64,000 nucleotides of DNA from Pachypanchax playfairii (lineage: Eukaryota > Chordata > Actinopteri > Cyprinodontiformes > Aplocheilidae): positions 1,509,917-1,573,916 of the forward strand of contig SSNP01000091.1 of NCBI GenBank assembly GCA_006937955.1, given 5' to 3'. This document shows, piece by piece, positions 1 through 13,100 of this stretch (positions are counted from its first letter, which is position 1; each line of letters begins with the position of its first letter). The notes under the pieces were generated by a model, which was given only the letters and a program-made list of their open reading frames with translations, did not search any database and was not told the origin of the DNA. The translations under genes and the position numbers were made by a program.

Positions 1-160
1 TTTCAGTAGTTTAGTGCTGGATTGTTTGTTAACACGCCGTTGCAAGAATCTAGTGTTTCCTGTTACAGTCTTGACCTCAAAGAGTATAACGACCGTTGGG
101 TTTCGGACTATAGATCTCACCTGTCCTAATGGATTATTCTGGCTGAAGTTCTAATTGGCT
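1..160. other. unique left flank of the first array
   Basis: Non-repetitive sequence with no recognisable gene. It runs into the first degenerate unit of the 28/35-bp array at about 161. Confidence 0.6.
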
Positions 161-3100
161 GGATTCTTACCTGCTCCACTGACCGCGGCCCGCCTGGGTT
201 CTGACCCGCTCTACTGACCACGGCCTGCCTGGGTTCTGACCCTCTCTACTGACCGCGGCCCCGCGGCCCGCCTGGGTTCCGACCCTCTCTACTGACCGCG
301 GCCCGCCTGGGCTCCGACCCGCTCTACTGACCGCGGCCCGCCTGGTTTCCGACCCGCTCTACTGACCGCGCCCCGTCTGGCTTCCGACCCTCTCTACTGA
401 CCGCGGCCCGCCTGGATTCCGACCCGCTCTACTGACCGCCTGGATTCCGACCCGCTCTACTGACCGCGGCCCGCCTGGATTCCGACCCGCTCTACTGACC
501 GCGGCCCGCCTGGATTCCGACCCGCTCTACTGACCGCCTGGATTCCGACCCGCTCTACTGACCGCGGCCCGCCTGGATTCTGACCCGCTCTATTGACCGC
601 CTGGGTTCCGACCCGCTCTACTGACCGCCTGGGTTCCGACCCTCTCTACTGACCGTGGCCCGCCTGGTTTCCGACCCGCTCTATTGACCGCCTGGGTTCC
701 GACCCGCTCTACTGACCGCGCCCCGTCTGGCTTCCGACCCTCTCTACTGACCGCCTGGATTCCGACCCGCTCTACTGACCGCGGCCCGCCTGGTTTCCGA
801 CCCGCTCTACTGACCGCGGCCCGCCTGGGTTCCGACCCTCTCTACTGACCGTGGCCCGCCTGGCTTCCGACCCGCTCTATTGACCGCCTGGGTTCCGACC
901 CGCTCTACTGACCGCCTGGATTCCGACCCGCTCTATTGACCGCCTGGATTCCGACACGCTCTACTGACTGCGACCCGCCTGGGTTCCGACCCGCTCCACT
1001 GACCGCGGCTCGCCTGGATTCCGACCAGCTCTACTGACCGCCTGGATTCCGACCTGCTCTACTGACCACGGCCTGCCTGGCTTCCGACCCTCTCTACTGA
1101 CCGCGGCCCGCCTGGGTTCCGACCCTCTCTACTGACCGCGGCCCGCCTGGGCTCCGACCCGCTCTACTGACCGCGGCCCTCCTGGTTTCCGACCCGCTCT
1201 ACTGACCGCGGCCCGCCTGGATTCCGACCCACTCTACTGACCGCGGCCCGCCTGGTTTCCGACCCTCTCTACTGACCGCCTGGATTCCGACCCGCTCTAC
1301 TGACCGCGGCCCGCCTGGATTCTGACCCGCTCTACTGACCGCCTGGGTTCCGACCCTCTCTACTGACCGTGGCCCGCCTGGCTTCCGACCCGCTCTATTG
1401 ACCGCCTGGGTTCCGACCCGCTCTACTGACCGCCTGGGTTCCGACCCTCTCTACTGACCGTGGCCCGCCTGGCTTCCGACCCGCTCTACTGACCGCGGCC
1501 CACCTGGGTTCCGACCCGCTCTACTGACCGCGGCCCGCCTGGGTTCCGACCCTCTCTACTGACCGCGGCTCGCCTGGATTCCGACCAGCTCTACTGACCG
1601 CCTGGATTCCGACCTGCTCTACTGACCACGGCCTGCCTGGCTTCCGACCCGCTCTACTGACCGCCTGGATTCCGACCCGCTCTATTGACCGCCTGGGTTC
1701 CGACACGCTCTACTGACTGCGACCCGCCTGGGTTCCGACCCGCTCCACTGACCGCCTGGGTTCCGACCCGCTCTACTGACCGCCTGGGTTCCGACCCGCT
1801 CTACTGACCGCGGCCTGCCTGGCTTCCGACCCTCTCTACTGACCGCCTGGATTCCGACCCGCTCTACTGACCGCGGCCCGCCTGACTTCCGACCCCTCTA
1901 CTGACCGCGGCCCGCCTGGGCTCCGACCCGCTCTACTGACCGCCTGGATTCCGACCCGCTCTACTGACCACGGCCCGCCTGGCTTCCGACCCGCTCTACT
2001 GACCGCCTGGGTTCCGACCCTCTCTACTGACCGCGGCCCGCCTGGCTTCCGACCCGCTCTACTGACCGCCTGGGTTCCGACCCGCTCTATTGACCGCCTG
2101 GATTCCGACACGCTCTACTGACTGCGACCCGCCTGGGTTCCGACCCGCTCCACTGACCGCCTGGGTTCCGACCCGCTCTACTGACCGCCTGGGTTCCGAC
2201 CCGCTCTACTGACCGCCTGGGTTCCGACCCTCTCTACTGACCGTGGCCCGCCTGGCTTCCGACCCGCTCTACTGACCGCGGCCCACCTGGGTTCCGACCC
2301 GCTCTACTGACCGCGGCCCGCCTGGGTTCCGACCCGCTCTACTGACCGCGGCTCGCCTGGTTTCCGACCCGCTCTACTGACCGCCTGGATTCCGACCCGC
2401 TCTACTGACCGCGGCCCGCCTGGGTTCCGACCCGCTCTACTGACCGCCTGGGTTCCGACCCGCTCTACTGACCGCCTGGGTTCCGACCCTCTCTACTGAC
2501 CGTGGCCCGCCTGGCTTCCGACCCGCTCTACTGACCGCGGCCCGCCTGGGTTCCGACCCGCTCTACTGACCGCGGCCCGCCTGGGTTCCGACCCTCTCTA
2601 CTGACCGCGGCCCGCCTGGATTCCGACCCGCTCTACTGACCGCGGCCCGCCTGGATTCCGACCCGCTCTACTGACCGCCTGGATTCCGACCTGCTCTACT
2701 GACCGCGGCCCGCCTGGCTTCCGACCCTCTCTACTGACCGCGGCCCGCCTGGATTCTGACCCGCTCTACTGACCGCCTGGGTTCCGACCCTCTCTACTGA
2801 CCGTGGCCCGCCTGGCTTCCGACCCGCTCTACTGACCGCGGCCCACCTGGGTTCCGACCCGCTCTACTGACCGCGGCCCGCCTGGGTTCCGACCCTCTCT
2901 ACTGACCGCGGCTCGCCTGGATTCCGACCAGCTCTACTGACCGCCTGGATTCCGACCTGCTCTACTGACCACGGCCTGCCTGGCTTCCGACCCTCTCTAC
3001 TGACCGCCTGGGTTCCGACCCTCTCTACTGACCGTGGCCCGCCTGGCTTCCGACCCGCTCTACTGACCGCCTGGATTCCGACCCGCTCTATTGACCGCCT

Positions 3101-6100
3101 GGATTCCGACACGCTCTACTGACTGCGACCCGCCTGGGTTCCGACCCGCTCTACTGACCGCCTGGGTTCCGACCCTCTCTACTGACCGTGGCCCGCCTGG
3201 TTTCCGACCCGCTCTACTGACCGCGGCCCGCCTGGGCTCCGACCCGCTCTACTGACCGCGGCCCGCCTGGTTTCCGACCCGCTCTACTGACCGCCTGGAT
3301 TCCGACCCGCTCTACTGACCACGGCCCGCCTGGCTTCCGACCCGCTCTACTGACCGCCTGGGTTCCGACCCTCTCTACTGACCGTGGCCCGCCTGGCTTC
3401 CGACCCGCTCTACTGACCGCGGCCCGCCTGGATTCCGCCCCGCTCTACTGCCCGCCTGGATTCCGACCCGCTCTATTGACCGCCTGGATTCCGACACGCT
3501 CTACTGACTGCGACCCGCCTGGGTTCCGACCCGCTCCACTGACCGCCTGGGTTCCGACCCGCTCTACTGACCGCGGCCCTCCTGGTTTCCGACCCGCTCT
3601 ACTGACCGCGGCCCGCCTGGATTCTGACCCGCTCTATTGACCGCCTGGGTTCCGACCCGCTCTACTGACCGCCTGGGTTCCGACCCTCTCTACTGACCGT
3701 GGCCCGCCTGGCTTCCGACCCGCTCTACTGACCGCGGCCCTCCTGGTTTCCGACCCGCTCTACTGACCGCGGCCCGCCTGGGTTCCGACCCGCTCTACTG
3801 ACCGCGGCCCGCCTGGGTTCCGACCCTCTCTACTGACCGCGGCCCGCCTGGGTTCCGACCCGCTCTACTGACCGCCTGGATTCCGACCCGCTCTACTGAC
3901 CGCGGCCCGCCTGGATTCTGACCCGCTCTACTGACCGCCTGGGTTCCGACCCTCTCTACTGACCGTGGCCCGCCTGGCTTCCGACCCGCTCTACTGACCG
4001 CGGCCCGCCTGGGTTCCGACCCGCTCTACTGACCGCCTGGATTCCGACCCGCTCTACTGACCGCCGCCCGCCTGGATTCCGACCCGCTCCACTGACCGCC
4101 TGGGTTCCGACCCGCTCTACTGACCGCCTGGGTTCCGACCCTCTCTACTGACCGTGGCCCGCCTGGCTTCCGACCCGCTCTACTGACCGCGGCCCGCCTG
4201 GGTTCCGACCCGCTCTACTGACCGCGGCCCGCCTGGTTTCCGACCCGCTCTACTGACCGCGGCCCGCCTGGGCTCCGACCCGCTCTACTGACCGCCTGGG
4301 TTCCGACCCGCTCTACTGACCGCGGCCCGCCTGGATTCTGACCCGCTCTACTGACCGCCTGGGTTCTGACCCTCTCTACTGACCGCGGCCCGCCTGGGTT
4401 CCGACCCTCTCTACTGACCGCGGCCCGCCTGGGTTCCGACCCGCTCTACTGACCGCGGCCCGCCTGGTTTCCGACCCGCTCTACTGACCGCCTGGATTCC
4501 GACCCGCTCTACTGACCACGGCCCGCCTGGCTTCCGACCCGCTCTACTGACCGCCTGGATTCCGACCCGCTCTATTGACCGCCTGGATTCCGACACGCTC
4601 TACTGACTGCGACCCGCCTGGGTTCCGACCCGCTCCACTGACCGCCTGGGTTCCGACCCGCTCTACTGACCGCCTGGGTTCCGACCCGCTCTACTGACCG
4701 CGGCCCGCCTGGATTCTGACCCGCTCTACTGACCGCCTGGGTTCCGACCCTCTCTACTGACCGTGGCCCGCCTGGCTTCCGACCCGCTCTATTGACCGCC
4801 TGGGTTCCGACCCGCTCTACTGACCGCCTGGGTTCCGACCCGCTCTACTGACCGCGGCCCGCCTGGTTTCCGACCCGCTCTACTGACCGCGTCCCGCCTG
4901 GCTTCCGACCCGCTCTACTGACCGCGGCCCGCCTGGGTTCCGACCCTCTCTACTGACCGCGGCCCGCCTGGGCTCCGACCCGCTCTACTGACCGCGGCCC
5001 GCCTGGTTTCCGACCCGCTCTACTGACCGCCTGGGTTCCGACCCTCTCTACTGACCGTGGCCCGCCTGGTTTCCGACCCGCTCTACTGACCGCGGCCCGC
5101 CTGGATTCCGACCCGCTCTACTGACCGCCTGGATTCCGACCCGCTCTATTGACCGCCTGGATTCCGACACGCTCTACTGACTGCGACCCGCCTGGGTTCC
5201 GACCCGCTCCACTGACCGCCTGGGTTCCAACCCGCTCTACTGACCGCCTGGGTTCCGACCCGCTCTACTGACCGCCTGGGTTCCGACCCTCTCTACTGAC
5301 CGCGGCCCGCCTGGGTTCCGACCCTCTCTACTGACCGCGGCTCGCCTGGATTCCGACCAGCTCTACTGACCGCCTGGATTCCGACCTGCTCTCCTGACCG
5401 CGGCCCGCCTGGATTCCGACCCACTCTACTGACCGCGGCCCGCCTGGGCTCCGACCCGCTCTACTGACCGCGGCCCGCCTGGTTTCCGACCCGCTCTACT
5501 GACCGCGGCCCGCCTGGCTTCCGACCCGCTCTACTGACCGCCTGGATTCCGACCCGCTCTACTGACCACGGCCCGCCTGGCTTCCGACCCGCTCTACTGA
5601 CCGCCTGGATTCCGACCCGCTCTACTGACCGCCTGGGTTCCGACCCTCTCTACTGACCGTGGCCCGCCTGGCTTCCGACCCGCTCTACTGACCGCGGCCC
5701 ACCTGGGTTCCGACCCGCTCCACTGACCGCCTGGGTTCCAACCCGCTCTACTGACCGCCTGGGTTCCGACCCGCTCTACTGACCGCGGCCCGCCTGGATT
5801 CTGACCCGCTCTACTGACCGCCTGGATTCCGACCCGCTCTATTGACCGCCTGGATTCCGACACGCTCTACTGACTGCGACCCGCCTGGGTTCCGACCCGC
5901 TCCACTGACCGCCTGGGTTCCGACCCGCTCTACTGACCGCCTGGGTTCCGACCCGCTCTACTGACCGCGGCCCGCCTGGCTTCCGACCCCCTCTACTGAC
6001 CGCGGCCCGCCTGGATTCCGACCCACTCTACTGACCGCGGCCCGCCTGGTTTCCGCCCCGCTCTACTGCCCGCCTGGATTCCGACCCGCTCTATTGACCG

Positions 6101-8610
6101 CCTGGATTCCGACACGCTCTACTGACTGCGACCCGCCTGGGTTCCGACCCGCTCTACTGACCGCCTGGGTTCCGACCCGCTCTACTGACCGCCTGGGTTC
6201 CGACCCTCTCTACTGACCGTGGCCCGCCTGGCTTCCGACCCGCTCTATTGACCGCCTGGGTTCCGACCCGCTCTACTGACCGCCTGGGTTCCGACCCGCT
6301 CTACTGACCGCGGCCCGCCTGGATTCTGACCCGCTCTACTGACCGCCTGGGTTCCGACCCTCTCTACTGACCGTGGCCCGCCTGGCTTCCGACCCGCTCT
6401 ACTGACCGCGGCCCACCTGGGTTCCGACCCGCTCTACTGACCGCGGCCCGCCTGGGTTCCGACCCTCTCTACTGACCGCGGCCCGCCTGGCTTCCGACCC
6501 GCTCTACTGACCGCCTGGATTCCGACCCGCTCTATTGACCGCCTGGATTCCGACACGCTCTACTGACTGCGACCCGCCTGGGTTCCGACCCGCTCCACTG
6601 ACCGCCTGGGTTCCGACCCGCTCTACTGACCGCGGCCCGCCTGGTTTCCGACCCGCTCTACTGACCGCGGCCCGCCTGGATTCCGACCTGCTCTACTGAC
6701 CGCGGCCCGCCTGGTTTCCGACCCGCTCTACTGACCGCCTGGATTCCGACCCGCTCTACTGACCACGGCCCGCCTGGCTTCCGACCCGCTCTACTGACCG
6801 CGGCCCGCCTGGGTTCCGACCCTCTCTACTGACCGTGGCCCGCCTGGCTTCCGACCCGCTCTACTGACCGCCTGGCTTCCGACCCGCTCTATTGACCGCC
6901 TGGATTCCGACACGCTCTACTGACTGCGACCCGCCTGGGTTCCGACCCGCTCCACTGACCGCCTGGGTTCCAACCCGCTCTACTGACCGCCTGGGTTCCG
7001 ACCCGCTCTACTGACCGCGGCCCGCCTGGTTTCCGACCCGCTCTACTGACCGCGGCCCGCCTGGATTCCGACCCGCTCTACTGACCGCCTGGATTCCGAC
7101 CCGCTCTATTGACCGCCTGGATTCCGACACGCTCTACTGACTGCGACCCGCCTGGGTTCCGACCCGCTCCACTGACCGCCTGGGTTCCGACCCGCTCTAC
7201 TGACCGCCTGGGTTCCGACCCGCTCTACTGACCGCGGCCCGCCTGGCTTCCGACCCGCTCTACTGACCGCGGCCCGCCTGGGTTCCGACCCGCTCTACTG
7301 ACCGCCTGGGTTCCGACCCGCTCTACTGACCGCGGCCCGCCTGGCTTCCGACCCGCTCTACTGACCGCCTGGGTTCCGACCCTCTCTACTGACCGTGGCC
7401 CGCCTGGCTTCCGACCCGCTCTACTGACCGCGGCCCACCTGGGTTCCGACCCGCTCTACTGACCGCGGCCCGCCTGGGTTCCGACCCTCTCTACTGACCG
7501 CGGCTCGCCTGGATTCCGACCAGCTCTACTGACCGCCTGGATTCCGACCCGCTCTACTGACCGCGGCCCGCCTGGCTTCCGACCCGCTCTACTGACCGCG
7601 GCCCGCCTGGATTCCGACCCGCTCTACTGACCGCCTGGGTTCCGACCCTCTCTACTGACCGTGGCCCGCCTGGCTTCCGACCCGCTCTATTGACCGCCTG
7701 GATTCCGACCCGCTCTATTGACCGCCTGGATTCCGACACGCTCTACTGACTGCGACCCGCCTGGGTTCCGACCCGCTCCACTGACCGCCTGGGTTCCGAC
7801 CCGCTCTACTGACCGCCTGGCTTCCGACCCCCTCTACTGACCGCGGCCCGCCTGGATTCCGACCCGCTCTACTGACCGCGGCCCGCCTGGATTCCGACCC
7901 GCTCTACTGACCGCGCCCCGTCTGGCTTCCGACCCTCTCTACTGACCGTGGCCCGCCTGGCTTCCGACCCGCTCTACTGACCGCGGCCCACCTGGGTTCC
8001 GACCCGCTCTACTGACCGCGGCCCGCCTGGGTTCCGACCCGCTCTACTGCCCGCCTGGATTCCGACCCGCTCTACTGACCGCCTGGGTTCCGACCCGCTC
8101 TACTGACCGCGGCCCGCCTGGATTCCGACCCACTCTACTGACCGCGGCCCGCCTGGTTTCCGACCCGCTCTACTGACCGCGGCCCGCCTGGATTCCGACC
8201 TTCTCTACTGACCGCGGCCCGCCTGGGTTCCGACCCGCTCCACTGACCGCCTGGGTTCCGACCCGCTCTACTGACCGCCTGGGTTCCGACCCGCTCTACT
8301 GACCGCGGCCCGCCTGGATTCCGACCCGCTCTACTGACCGCGGCCCGCCTGGGTTCCGACCCGCTCTACTGACCGCCTGGGTTCCGACCCGCTCTACTGA
8401 CCGCGGCCCGCCTGGATTCTGACCCGCTCTACTGACCGCCTGGGTTCCGACCCGCTCTACTGACCGCGGCCCGCCTGGATTCCGACCCGCTCTACTGACC
8501 GCGGCCCGCCTGGATTCCGACCCACTCTACTGACCGCGGCCCGCCTGGTTTCCGACCCTCTCTACTGACCGCCTGGATTCCGACCCGCTCTACTGACCGC
8601 GGCCCGCCTG
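161..8610. repeat. 8.4-kb minisatellite, 28-bp and 35-bp units
   Basis: About 270 head-to-tail units of two length classes. The 28-bp unit reads GACCGCCTGG then ATTCCGACCCGCTCTACT. The 35-bp unit has seven extra bases that turn the start into GACCGCGGCCCGCCTGG. The classes are interspersed rather than blocked. Units are CpG-rich and the long one carries a SacII-type CCGCGG. A linked set of variants (CTATTGAC, then CCGACACGC, then CTGACTGCGACCC, then usually CGCTCCACTGAC) recurs 13 times, near 950, 1701, 2106, 3109, 3492, 4590, 5165, 5858, 6110, 6551, 6908, 7127 and 7736, so a higher-order layer exists with irregular spacing. Short open frames on the minus strand (61-91 codons) only reflect stop-free runs of units. 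The array ends sharply at 8610 in unique sequence. Confidence 0.95.
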
Positions 8611-10130
8611 ACTCCACATTGTAAGTATGTTCTGGTGACTGATCCAGCATTGACCTGAGACTGGACTGTGATTTGTTTATCATCTGATTGTGGTCCACCA
8701 GGAGGAGGAGACAGTCTGTTGTCTTGTTTTGTTCTAACACAGTTTTTCAGATCAGAATCTTTCCTACCTGTGTGTTCTGGGTTCCAGGTTTCCTCCTGAC
8801 TGTACCACACACCTCTCCTGTAGGACGCTCTGCTCCTCCACTCGCTCTCTGACCAGATGGTTCGCAGCATTTCACCAGCGTTTCTCCTGAAATCTGATGT
8901 GGATGAGTGTTTCCCGGCCCTGAAGATCTTGTGTGATGACCTCTCACTCTGTGCAGTTTGAATTGTCCATGTTCGAGTCCAGCTCATAGTCTAGTTCGTT
9001 ACAGATGGGTGTGTCTAGTCGATACACTTTGTGATGGAACAGTGACGAGTCCAAACTATCTGACTAACATGTGGTTTACTCACCTGTTGTTGGATTAAGT
9101 TTTATGCTTGAGGTGATGACATCACCATCATGTGCTTCTACATTTCACTTCTGAAACACGGGTCAAACTTTTTATGAGTCATGTGTTGTGATGTCCTACT
9201 TCGTTTTCAGAGATTCAGCTGCGGAACTTCCAACAAGTTCTTTACTCCTCACCAGTTTGTTGCAAGTTGTCTGAAATCTGAACTGTTTAAACATCTGAAC
9301 ATACTGTGACGAATGATTTCTATATTTAAATTGTCATGTTGTAACCAGTGGATGTTTTGTGCTGTGCTTCTAATCACACGCTAATGATGCTGCTTATGTT
9401 CAATAATTCTCTATAACAGATGTCTGTGAAACATTTAAAACTTTTATTTTGAAAACAGATTTTCATCCTTTCAGAAGAGGTTGTCTGAGTAAATCTGGAC
9501 CATGTTTTAAACCCTGTAATGTTTTCATTATTCAGTGTCTGAGTCATGACATAATAAATACACAAGGTGTCAGTGTGGATGAAGTAATGAAGCTGGCGAC
9601 AGCTCAGCGTGTTCAGTGAAAGAGAACTCAGACCTCATTCTCAATTATTTTACTGTGAAGTCTAATATCTGAGAGAAAGATTTACAATGACTGGAAATGT
9701 TTAGTGCATTTCACTTCCACCATGATAAAGCACCATTAAATTTAATTCCTGCACTGAAATGAAGTGGCTATACAAATCAGAGCTATCTGTCTTCCAAATT
9801 GTCTGCACAGAAATCTAATTTCAAACATGAAAACACTGAATTATTATTCTGCATCTTCACACAATTCTTATTTCCCCCACATGCCATTTGGTTTCTCAGA
9901 CATTTAACATCCTGACTGAGACTGAAGGGCCTCGTATGCCCGCGTGGCAAATTACTCAGTATGTGCAAATAGTCGGTTTTTGTTCTGCTCTTTTATTCAG
10001 CAGTTGCAAAATGTTGAAATAAATAGAACATTCTCTCTGTTTTTCATTAATGCTGTTTGTCTCAGTTAAGCAACAAACAGTTGTTCATTTACCAGTTTAG
10101 AGCAGATTCCTTGTCTGTTTCTTGTGTCTC
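8611..10130. other. unique spacer between arrays 1 and 2
   Basis: About 1.5 kb of moderately AT-rich sequence. No family was recognised; open frames are short and lack similarity to anything known to me. A small perfect inverted repeat (GGTGATG-A-CATCACC) lies at 9112-9126. I see no gene. Confidence 0.5.
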
Positions 10131-13100
10131 TGTAGCAGTGTGCTCGGGTGTTGGCTCGTGCTCAGGTGTTGGCTCATTCTCAGGCGGTAGCAGCGTGCTC
10201 AAGCGGTAGCAGCGTGTTCAGGCGGTAGCAGCTAGCTCAGGCGGTAGCAGCGTGCTCAGGCGGTAGCTGCGTGTTCAGGCAGTAGCAGCGTACTCAGGCA
10301 GTAGCAGCGTGTTCTGGCGGTAGCAGCATGCTCAGGCGGTAGCTGCGTGCTCAGGCGGTAGCAGCGTGTTCAGGCGGTAGAAGCATGCTCAGACGGTAGC
10401 AGCTTGCTCAGGCGGTAGCAGCGTGTTCAGGCGGTAGCAGCGTGTTCAGGCGGTAGCAGCATGCTCAGACGGTAGCAGCTTGTTCAGGCAGTAGCAGCGT
10501 GTTCAGGCGGTAGCTGCGTGGTCAGGCGGTAGCAGCGTGTTCAGGCGGTAGCAGCGTGCTCAGACGGTAGCAGCGTGCTCAGGCGGTAGCAGCGTGCTCA
10601 GGCGGTAGCAGCGTGCTCAGGCGGTAGCAGCGTGTTCAGGCGGTAGCAGCGTGCTCAGGCGGTAGCAGCGTGCTCAGGCGGTAGCAGCGTGTTCAGGCGG
10701 TAGCAGCGTGTTCAGGCGGTAGCAGCGTGCTCAGGCGGTAGCAGCGTGTTCAGGCGGTAGCAGCGTGTTCAGGCGGTAGCAGCTCAGGCGGTAGCAGCTC
10801 AGGCGGTAGCAGCTCAGGCGGTAGCAGCGTGTTCAGGCGGTAGCAGCTTGCTCAGGCGGTAGCAGCGTGCTCAGACGGTAGCAGCGTGTTCAGGCGGTAG
10901 CAGCGTGTTCAGGCGGTAGCAGCATGCTCAGACGGTAGCAGCTTGCTCAGGCGGTAGCAGCGTGTTCAGGCGGTAGCAGCGTGTTCAGGCGGTAGCAGCG
11001 TGTTCAGACGGTAGCAGCGTGCTCAGGCGGTAGCTGCGTGTTCAGGTGGTAGCAGCGTGTTCAGGCAGTAGCAGCGTGTTCAGGTGGTAGCTGCGTGTTC
11101 AGGCGGTAGCAGCATGTTCAGGCGGTAGCAGCGTGCTCAGACGGTAGCAGCAGCTCAGGCGGTAGCAGCGTGTTCAGGCGGTAGCAGCGTGATCAGGCGG
11201 TAGCAGCTTGTTCAGGCGGTAGCAGCGTGTTCAGGCGGTAGCAGCGTGTTCAGGCAGTAGCAGCGTGTTCTGGCGGTAGCAGCATGCTCAGGCGGTAGCT
11301 GCGTGTTCAGGCGGTAGCAGCGTGCTCAGGCGGTAGCAGCGTGTTCAGGCGGTAGCAGCGTGCTCAGGCGGTAGCAGCGTGCTCAGGCGGTAGCAGCGTG
11401 TTCAGGCGGTAGCAGCGTGCTCAGGCGGTAGCAGCGTGCTCAGGCGGTAGCAGCGTGTTCAGGCGGTAGCAGCGTGTTCAGGCGGTAGCAGCGTGTTCAG
11501 GCGGTAGCAGCGTGTTCAGGCGGTAGCAGCGTGCTCAGGCGGTAGCAGCGTGCTCAGGCGGTAGCAGCGTGTTCAGGCGGTAGCAGCGTGTTCAGGCGGT
11601 AGCAGCTTGCTCAGGCGGTAGCAGCGTGCTCAGGCGGTAGCAGCGTGTTCAGGCGGTAGCAGCGTGCTCAGGCGGTAGAAGCTTGCTCAGACGGTAGCAG
11701 CTTGCTCAGGCGGTAGCAGCGTGCTCAGACGGTAGCAGCATGCTCAGGCGGTAGCAGCGTGTTCAGGCGGTAGCAGCATGCTCAGGCGGTAGCAGCGTGT
11801 TCAGGCGGTAGCAGCATGCTCAGACTGTAGCAGCTTGCTCAGGCAGTAGCAGCGGGTTCAGGCGGTAGCAGCGTGTTCAGGCGGTAGCAGCGTGCTCAGG
11901 TGGTAGCAGCGTGTTCAGGCAGTAGCAGCGTGTTCAGGTGGTAGCAGCTTGCTCAGACGGTAGCAGCATGCTCAGGCGGTAGCAGCGTGTTCAGGCGGTA
12001 GCTGCGTGGTCAGGCGGTAGCTGCGTGGTCAGGCGGTAGCCGCGTGCTCAGGCGGTAGCAGCGTGCTCAGGCGGTAGCAGCGTGGTCAGGCGGTAGCAGC
12101 GTGCTCAGGCGGTAGCAGCGTGCTCAGGCTGTAGCAGCTTGCTCAGGCGGTAGCAGCGTGCTCAGACGGTAGCAGCTTGCTCAGGCGGTAGCAGCGTGTT
12201 CAGGCGGTAGCAGCGTGTTCAGGTGGTAGCAGCGTGTTCAGGCAGTAGCAGCGTGTTCAGGTGGTAGCTGCGTGTTCAGGCAGTAGCAGCGGGTTCAGGC
12301 GGTAGCAGCGTGTTCAGGCGGTAGCAGCGTGCTCAGGCGGTAGCAGCGTGCTCAGGCGGTAGCAGCGTGCTCAGGCGGTAGCAGCGTGTTCAGGCGGTAG
12401 CAGCGTGCTCAGGCGGTAGCAGCGTGTTCAGGCGGTAGCAGCGTGTTCAGGCGGTAGCAGCTCAGGCGGTAGCAGCTCAGGCGGTAGCAGCTCAGGCGGT
12501 AGCAGCGTGTTCAGGCGGTAGCAGCGTGCTCAGGCGGTAGCAGCATGTTCAGGCGGTAGCAGCGTGTTCAGGCAGTAGCAGCTTGCTCAGGCGGTAGCAG
12601 CGTGTTCAGGCGGTAGCAGCGTGGTCAGGCGGTAGCAGCGTGTTCAGGCGGTAGCAGCGTGTTCAGGCGGTAGCAGCGTGTTCTGGCGGTAGCAGCATGC
12701 TCAGGCGGTAGCTGCGTGTTCAGGCGGTAGCAGCGTGTTCAGGCGGTAGCAGCATGCTCAGACGGTAGCAGCTTGCTCAGGCGGTAGCAGCGTGCTCAGA
12801 CGGTAGCAGCATGCTCAGGCGGTAGCAGCGTGTTCAGGCGGTAGCAGCGTGCTCAGGCGGTAGCAGCGTGTTCAGGCGGTAGCAGCGTGCTCAGGCGGTA
12901 GCAGCGTGTTCAGGCGGTAGCAGCGTGTTCAGGCGGTAGCAGCGTGTTCAGGCGGTAGCAGCGTGTTCAGGCGGTAGCAGCATGCTCAGACGGTAGCAGC
13001 TTGCTCAGGCAGTAGCAGCGTGTTCAGGCGGTAGCAGCGTGGTCAGGCGGTAGCAGCGTGTTCTGGCGGTAGCAGCATGCTCAGGCGGTAGCAGCGTGCT

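Noticed and set aside
161..8610. CTCF-like motif in the 35-bp unit (CCGCGGCCCGCC)
   Set aside because: Only the GC-rich part resembles a CTCF core; the match is too poor to claim.
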